From the NCBI GenBank assembly GCA_015521095.1, contig WAOU01000044.1, forward strand, positions 1 through 25,459: a stretch of 25,459 nucleotides of DNA, read 5' to 3'. The position numbers and the translations under genes were made by a program. Below the pieces are notes generated by a model. It was not told where the DNA came from, searched no databases, and was given only the letters and a program-made list of their open reading frames with translations. Positions 21,576-25,459 of this stretch are shown one piece after another. The stretch's first letter is position 1; each line of letters opens with the position of its first letter. Source of the stretch: Desulfurococcales archaeon. GTDB lineage: Archaea > Thermoproteota > Thermoprotei_A > Sulfolobales > Acidilobaceae.

Positions 21576-23717
21576 ATGGCATCCAATGGAAACAATGGCT
21601 GGGCAAAGCTAGTATTAGCGGCAACGATTTTCGTCTATATAGTCTACTTTGCGGGAGCAGCATATACCTTCCAAAACCTTGCACCTATACCGGTAGAGGT
21701 AAAGACGACTGATGGAACAGTACTCTTCACGTACAATGATATAATTGACGGAAAATACATCGTACAGAGATACGGTATACAGGATTACGGTAGCATCCTT
21801 GGCTTCGGAGGATACTTTGGAACGGATTATACGGCGTACGCGCTAAAGTTCATACAAGACGCTGCAACTAGTGCAGGAGCCGATACAGAGAACCTCGTAA
21901 CTATACAGGGAACAGGAGACCAAGCAGTATATATTGTAGATCCTTCCCTAAAGACAGCCTATGATAACCTCTACAACTATTACAAGAACCTCTGGACCGA
22001 CCAGTATGTAAACGACAGACTAGCCCTCGAGAACCTACTCACAGACGACGAGATACGAAAAGTAACAGCATACTTCATGTGGACAGGACTAATAGCAATA
22101 GAAGGATACACTAACGGATTCCCCTACGCTCCAGGACTAGTCGAACAAACAATAGACACGACAAGAGCAACATGGGTAACAATATTCCTCCTACTCCTAG
22201 TAATAATGCCCATGATAGGATACATAATTGTGAAATTCATCGACTACTGGAAAGACGAGAGAATAACAGTTAGCCTACCCACGCCAAGCGCCACTCAGAG
22301 AGTAGCGCTACTAGGAATGGTACTAGCAGCATTAGGACTTCTAGTCCAGGGCCTCCTAGGAGGCTACATGATGCACCTATACGCAGAGCCGACACTCTAT
22401 GGTCTAGACACAACAGGTATTCTCCCATTCAACGTAGCAAGAGGCCTCCACTACAACTTAGCTATACTATGGATAGCTGTAACATGGGTCAGCTTCGCAC
22501 TCTTCGTCCTACCATACTTCGGACTAAAGATATCAAAGGGACAGGCTACAACAATACTGTTAGCTGGAGGAGGCGTAGCAATACTAGCACTCCTAGGACT
22601 ATGGGCTAGCTACCTAGGCAAGATACCGGACCCACTTTGGTTCATAATAGGTAGCCAGGGCAGGCCAGTCGTAAGCGCAGGAACACTATGGCTACTATTA
22701 ATAGCTGGCCTCGTAGGCTATCTCGCAATAGTAACCTACAAGGTAGCCAAACAGAACCAGTATCCATTCAACACACTACTAAAGATACTAGCAATAGGTC
22801 TAGGAGGCACAGCCTTCGGCGCCTTCATAGGAGCACTACCAATAATATCGCCATGGAAGCACTTCACAGTAGACGAGTACTTCAGATGGATAACAATACA
22901 CGCGTTCGTCGAAGGATTCTGGCCAGCCATAGTAATCCCAATACTACTAATACTATTAGTGATCGCGGGTCTAGTTCCACCAAGACTAGCAGTCGCAGTA
23001 GCAGGAATCGACGCAACCCTCGAGATAGCGACAGGAATGATTGGAACAGCCCACCACTACTACTGGGGAGGAGAGCCAACATTCTGGATGTACCTTGGAG
23101 CAGCAATATCAACCCTTGAAGTCCTCCCAATAGGATTCGTCATAGCATATGCCCTAGTACTATGGAAGAAGGGAGAAGTAAAGACCGAGCTCCAAAAGAC
23201 CATTCTAACATTCATACTAGTCGCAGCCTTCGGAGGAGCAATAGGAGTAGTAGCATTTGGAGCAGGACTCATCAACATGCCAATCGTAAACTACTACCTC
23301 CACGGAACCCAGGCAACAATGGTCCACGCACACCTAGCGATGCCACTGGCATACGGTGTACCAACGATACTAATGTGGGTAGTAGCCTTCTACCTAGCGG
23401 GAGGCTTTGGCGACGCAACGCTCGCAAAGATAAGAAAAGCCATAGTAGTCGCAGCAGCAGGATTCTACCTACAGGTACTGCTAAGCTTAGGAGTAATGAT
23501 GTATGCCCAGTTCGACACTGGTAGCGAGTACGGCTACTGGTATGTCAAGAGCCTAGTATTGCCTGACGGAACTCTTAACGGGTTCTGGATGCAGGACTCG
23601 ATAATAACAGCAATATGGGCGAGAATGATAGGAGACGTAATAGCAGGATTAGCACTAATACTGGTGATCTACTACGTAGTAAAAGCCTTCCCGAAGGCAT
23701 TCAAAGCCCAGCAATAA
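21576..23717 (+). CDS. norB: Quinol-type nitric oxide reductase (heme-copper oxidase superfamily)
   Basis: 713 residues, the length of single-subunit qNOR. A transmembrane helix (about 12-32) leads to an extracytoplasmic domain (33-195, cytochrome c-like in qNOR but without CxxCH) and then about 13 further helices. Ligands expected from Pseudomonas cNOR are present: H292 (GLHYNLAILW) and H586 for low-spin heme b, H584 for heme b3, and H442, H493-H494 plus E446 (IHAFVEGFW, TAHHYYW, VHAHLAMP) for the non-heme iron. The second glutamate (E215 in cNOR) is P450, while E515 corresponds to E280. The enzyme reduces 2 NO to N2O with electrons from quinol. No nitrate or nitrite reductase is next to it, so it may detoxify NO or end a partial denitrification chain. 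Confidence 0.93.
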   Translation: MASNGNNGWAKLVLAATIFVYIVYFAGAAYTFQNLAPIPVEVKTTDGTVLFTYNDIIDGKYIVQRYGIQDYGSILGFGGYFGTDYTAYALKFIQDAATSAGADTENLVTIQGTGDQAVYIVDPSLKTAYDNLYNYYKNLWTDQYVNDRLALENLLTDDEIRKVTAYFMWTGLIAIEGYTNGFPYAPGLVEQTIDTTRATWVTIFLLLLVIMPMIGYIIVKFIDYWKDERITVSLPTPSATQRVALLGMVLAALGLLVQGLLGGYMMHLYAEPTLYGLDTTGILPFNVARGLHYNLAILWIAVTWVSFALFVLPYFGLKISKGQATTILLAGGGVAILALLGLWASYLGKIPDPLWFIIGSQGRPVVSAGTLWLLLIAGLVGYLAIVTYKVAKQNQYPFNTLLKILAIGLGGTAFGAFIGALPIISPWKHFTVDEYFRWITIHAFVEGFWPAIVIPILLILLVIAGLVPPRLAVAVAGIDATLEIATGMIGTAHHYYWGGEPTFWMYLGAAISTLEVLPIGFVIAYALVLWKKGEVKTELQKTILTFILVAAFGGAIGVVAFGAGLINMPIVNYYLHGTQATMVHAHLAMPLAYGVPTILMWVVAFYLAGGFGDATLAKIRKAIVVAAAGFYLQVLLSLGVMMYAQFDTGSEYGYWYVKSLVLPDGTLNGFWMQDSIITAIWARMIGDVIAGLALILVIYYVVKAFPKAFKAQQ

Positions 23718-23742
23718 GCCCCAACTACATATATCTCCTCAA

Positions 23743-23757
23743 TACCTTTTTCCTTCC
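23743..23757 (+). terminator. T-tract after the nitric oxide reductase
   Basis: ACCTTTTTCCTTCC follows the stop by about 30 bases and suits crenarchaeal T-tract termination. No stem is visible. Confidence 0.3.
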
Positions 23758-23811
23758 AATGAGCCTAGACTTGTGGAAACATGGTTCTTGAAGGAATCCA
23801 CCATTACTCTT

Positions 23812-24402
23812 TTATAATCTGGAAACGCTCGGTATACAATATCCTAGTATCTCGAAAAGTTCACCTGCCAGCCTGTAGAATTCCAACTGGCTTTTGTCCT
23901 GAAGACACACTCCTATCTTACCCAGTAGGAACCTTATATGATCATTGTATAATTTCTCTGCTTCTCTAATGTATCCATAAGTGTAAAGGAGATAGAAGAG
24001 TTCAATAAGTGCTCCAAGGTGATCAGGCGATACTGCCCTATCCTTATCTAGATCTACTCCTACAAGCTTCAAGTATCGGTTGAGGTCTTTTATGATGGGC
24101 TCATGGTACATCAGGCGCCTTGGGCTCTTGTATACTGATTCATAAGGTGGGCATTGTACTCCTTCCAGGGCATTTATGAAAAGTCTCGTGTATTCTTTTT
24201 CGAGATCTATTTTATCGCTTGTTTCTGCAGCTATCTTCATTTTTCTGAGTATGTCTTGGATATTTGTACATTCCATTAGGGGTTTATTCAGTAGGCTATC
24301 GATTAGTGATGTAAGCTTGTTTTTCCACTCTGGATATCGGGGGCTGGCAAGGGTTATGCTTACTATTTGGGTTATTAGTTTAACTATTTCAGGGTTAGTC
24401 AT
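23812..24402 (-). CDS. TorD/NarJ-like molybdoenzyme maturation chaperone
   Basis: 196 residues, ATG start, all-helical. The family signatures are EYTRLFINALEG (70-81) followed by CPPYESVY (84-91), then PDHLGALIELFYLLY (126-140). These chaperones bind the Tat signal of a molybdopterin enzyme and hold it until the cofactor is inserted. The partner is surely the divergent Tat-signal oxidoreductase whose gene starts 175 bases away. A TATA-like CATAAAACATA about 26 bases upstream of the ATG suggests a leaderless transcript. It converges on the nitric oxide reductase with a 94-base gap. Confidence 0.88.
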   Translation of the reverse strand: MTNPEIVKLITQIVSITLASPRYPEWKNKLTSLIDSLLNKPLMECTNIQDILRKMKIAAETSDKIDLEKEYTRLFINALEGVQCPPYESVYKSPRRLMYHEPIIKDLNRYLKLVGVDLDKDRAVSPDHLGALIELFYLLYTYGYIREAEKLYNDHIRFLLGKIGVCLQDKSQLEFYRLAGELFEILGYCIPSVSRL

Positions 24403-24577
24403 TTCTTATCAGCATTTATTTTATGTTTTATGGTAAGATTATTCATTTTACTCTAGCATAATATATGCATTTCGCCCGGATATGATATATATGAGGGTGT
24501 TTAGAGGGATATTACCATAATTTTCATATATAGATACATGAGTATACGTGTGATTAGAGAGGTTTTTGGTGGTCATA
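24403..24577. promoter_or_regulatory. Divergent promoter region between chaperone and molybdoenzyme
   Basis: AT-rich, no plausible gene. It holds a TATA-like TCATATATA (about 24528-24536) for the plus gene, the chaperone TATA near 24428, and an imperfect inverted pair GCATA-ATA-TATGC (24456-24468) midway that could be a shared regulatory site. Confidence 0.35.
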
Positions 24578-25459
24578 ATGTCGAAATTAGTATTGACAAG
24601 AAGAGACTTTCTAAAACTTTCAGCAACAACAGCAGTCATAGCAGGTACCATCGGAGTAGACGAACTCATATTCCTAAGAAAGAAAGAAACCGACCTAGCC
24701 GCAGCCGATACACTAAAGTTAGAAGAAAGATATTTCGTATGCAGAATTTGTGGCGGCGGATGCGTCCTAAAAGGATACCTAACCCCCGAGGGCCGACTAG
24801 CAAAAATTGAAGGAGAGAAAAAAGACTGGGTAAGCCATGGAACACCCTGTGTTAAAGGAAAGACTGTTCTGAGGATGCTCTACGATCCAGATAGATTAAA
24901 GAAGCCCCTAAAGAGGACTAACCCAGAGATAGGATTTGAACGTGGACCCAACGGAGAACTTATAGGCGTGAAGGATCCAGGATGGGTAGAAGCAGACTGG
25001 GACGAAGTACTCGAAGAGATCGCCGATAAAATGGCCGAAGCAATCAAGACATGGGGTCCACAATCAATAGTATTCATAGGGCACGGAAAGGGCTCAGCCC
25101 TAGCAAAACTAATAGGAACACCAAACGTTGTAAAACACCACACTACATGTCACTCTACATGGGATGTGACACTCAAACCAATGTATGGCGGAGTACCGAA
25201 CTCAGATATGAGAAACGCCAAGCTCATCCTAGCATTTGGCTTCGACCAAGGTGCAGGAAAGTCTAAGAACCCATTCGCATGGCTATTTGCCCACGCCAAG
25301 AAGAACGGAGCCAAGATAATAGTATTTGAGCCCAGGCTATCAGAGACAGCAAGTAAAGCAACCGAATGGATACCAATCAAGCCAGGCACTGACCTAGCAG
25401 TACTACTAGCCATGATAAACGTCATAATAAACGAGGGACTCTACGACGAGGACTTCTTA
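24578..25459 (+). CDS. Molybdopterin oxidoreductase catalytic subunit (Psr/Phs/Ttr/Arr group), 3'-truncated by window edge
   Basis: 294 residues are visible; the frame is open at the end of the window. ATG 24578 has GGTGGT four bases upstream. Residues 1-26 are a twin-arginine signal (TRRDFLKL, then a hydrophobic stretch), so the enzyme is exported folded to the outer face. A [4Fe-4S] site follows: C55-x2-C58-x3-C62 and C91. The expected Mo ligand is a cysteine, C191 in HHTTCHSTWD, as in polysulfide, thiosulfate, tetrathionate and arsenate reductases and unlike the Asp of NarG. GTPNVVKHH before it is typical of PsrA/PhsA relatives. The substrate cannot be fixed from this part. The ferredoxin-like and membrane subunits would be expected downstream. 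Confidence 0.9.
   Translation, partial: MSKLVLTRRDFLKLSATTAVIAGTIGVDELIFLRKKETDLAAADTLKLEERYFVCRICGGGCVLKGYLTPEGRLAKIEGEKKDWVSHGTPCVKGKTVLRMLYDPDRLKKPLKRTNPEIGFERGPNGELIGVKDPGWVEADWDEVLEEIADKMAEAIKTWGPQSIVFIGHGKGSALAKLIGTPNVVKHHTTCHSTWDVTLKPMYGGVPNSDMRNAKLILAFGFDQGAGKSKNPFAWLFAHAKKNGAKIIVFEPRLSETASKATEWIPIKPGTDLAVLLAMINVIINEGLYDEDFL

Noticed and set aside
22688..23524. Arg/Ser-rich frames inside the nitric oxide reductase
   Set aside because: Out-of-frame shadows of a membrane protein gene; no ribosome binding site or domain.
24538..24810. Open frame of 90 codons overlapping the molybdoenzyme start
   Set aside because: It overlaps the Tat-signal reading frame in another frame and gives a low-complexity Ser/Arg-rich product; the Tat and Fe-S motifs are in the other frame.

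Overview
The window reads as a chromosome segment of a hyperthermophilic crenarchaeon, most like Desulfurococcales. The grounds are AGA/AGG/ATA-rich codons, many GTG and TTG starts with short GGTG-type ribosome binding sites, TATA boxes about 25 bases upstream of some starts, and typical archaeal families (XPD-type helicase, DUF763, archaeal nicotinate phosphoribosyltransferase, SCP-x-type thiolase with a DUF35 partner, AbrB-PhoU regulator, HTH_10 regulator). I cannot assign a genus. I see no tRNA, rRNA, CRISPR array or insertion sequence.

Bases 1-6500: the 3' part of an XPD/Rad3-like helicase, then a minus-strand run of DUF763, a small metallophosphoesterase and an acidic orphan protein. After these come single minus-strand genes for a crotonase, a peroxiredoxin with two inverted repeats in its upstream region, and nicotinate phosphoribosyltransferase (apparently leaderless).

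Bases 6600-13900: a TAN1-like THUMP protein and a phosphohexomutase, an unresolved membrane protein, an amidohydrolase whose stop overlaps that of an SCP2-domain protein, and a thiolase-DUF35 operon whose DUF35 zinc ribbon has lost two ligands. A C-N hydrolase and a PLP aminotransferase-like enzyme follow on the minus strand.

Bases 15100-20300: an AbrB-PhoU regulator, then a solitary Cas4-like protein. This protein keeps all four Fe-S cysteines but has lost two nuclease residues and has no ordinary start codon. A GC-rich dyad, probably a structured RNA, lies next to it. A minus-strand group follows: methyltransferase, ribbon-helix-helix-like protein, LplA-like orphan, nucleotidyltransferase and a tiny membrane protein.

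Bases 20400-25459: the respiratory part. A four-cysteine HTH_10 regulator is divergent from a quinol-type nitric oxide reductase, with a perfect GTTAACC-T-GGTTAAC palindrome just upstream of the reductase promoter. A TorD/NarJ-like chaperone is then divergent from a Tat-exported, Fe-S, Cys-ligated molybdopterin oxidoreductase that runs off the window end. Together they suggest anaerobic respiration with sulfur- or arsenic-type oxyanions plus reduction or detoxification of nitric oxide, the NO part probably under its own regulator.
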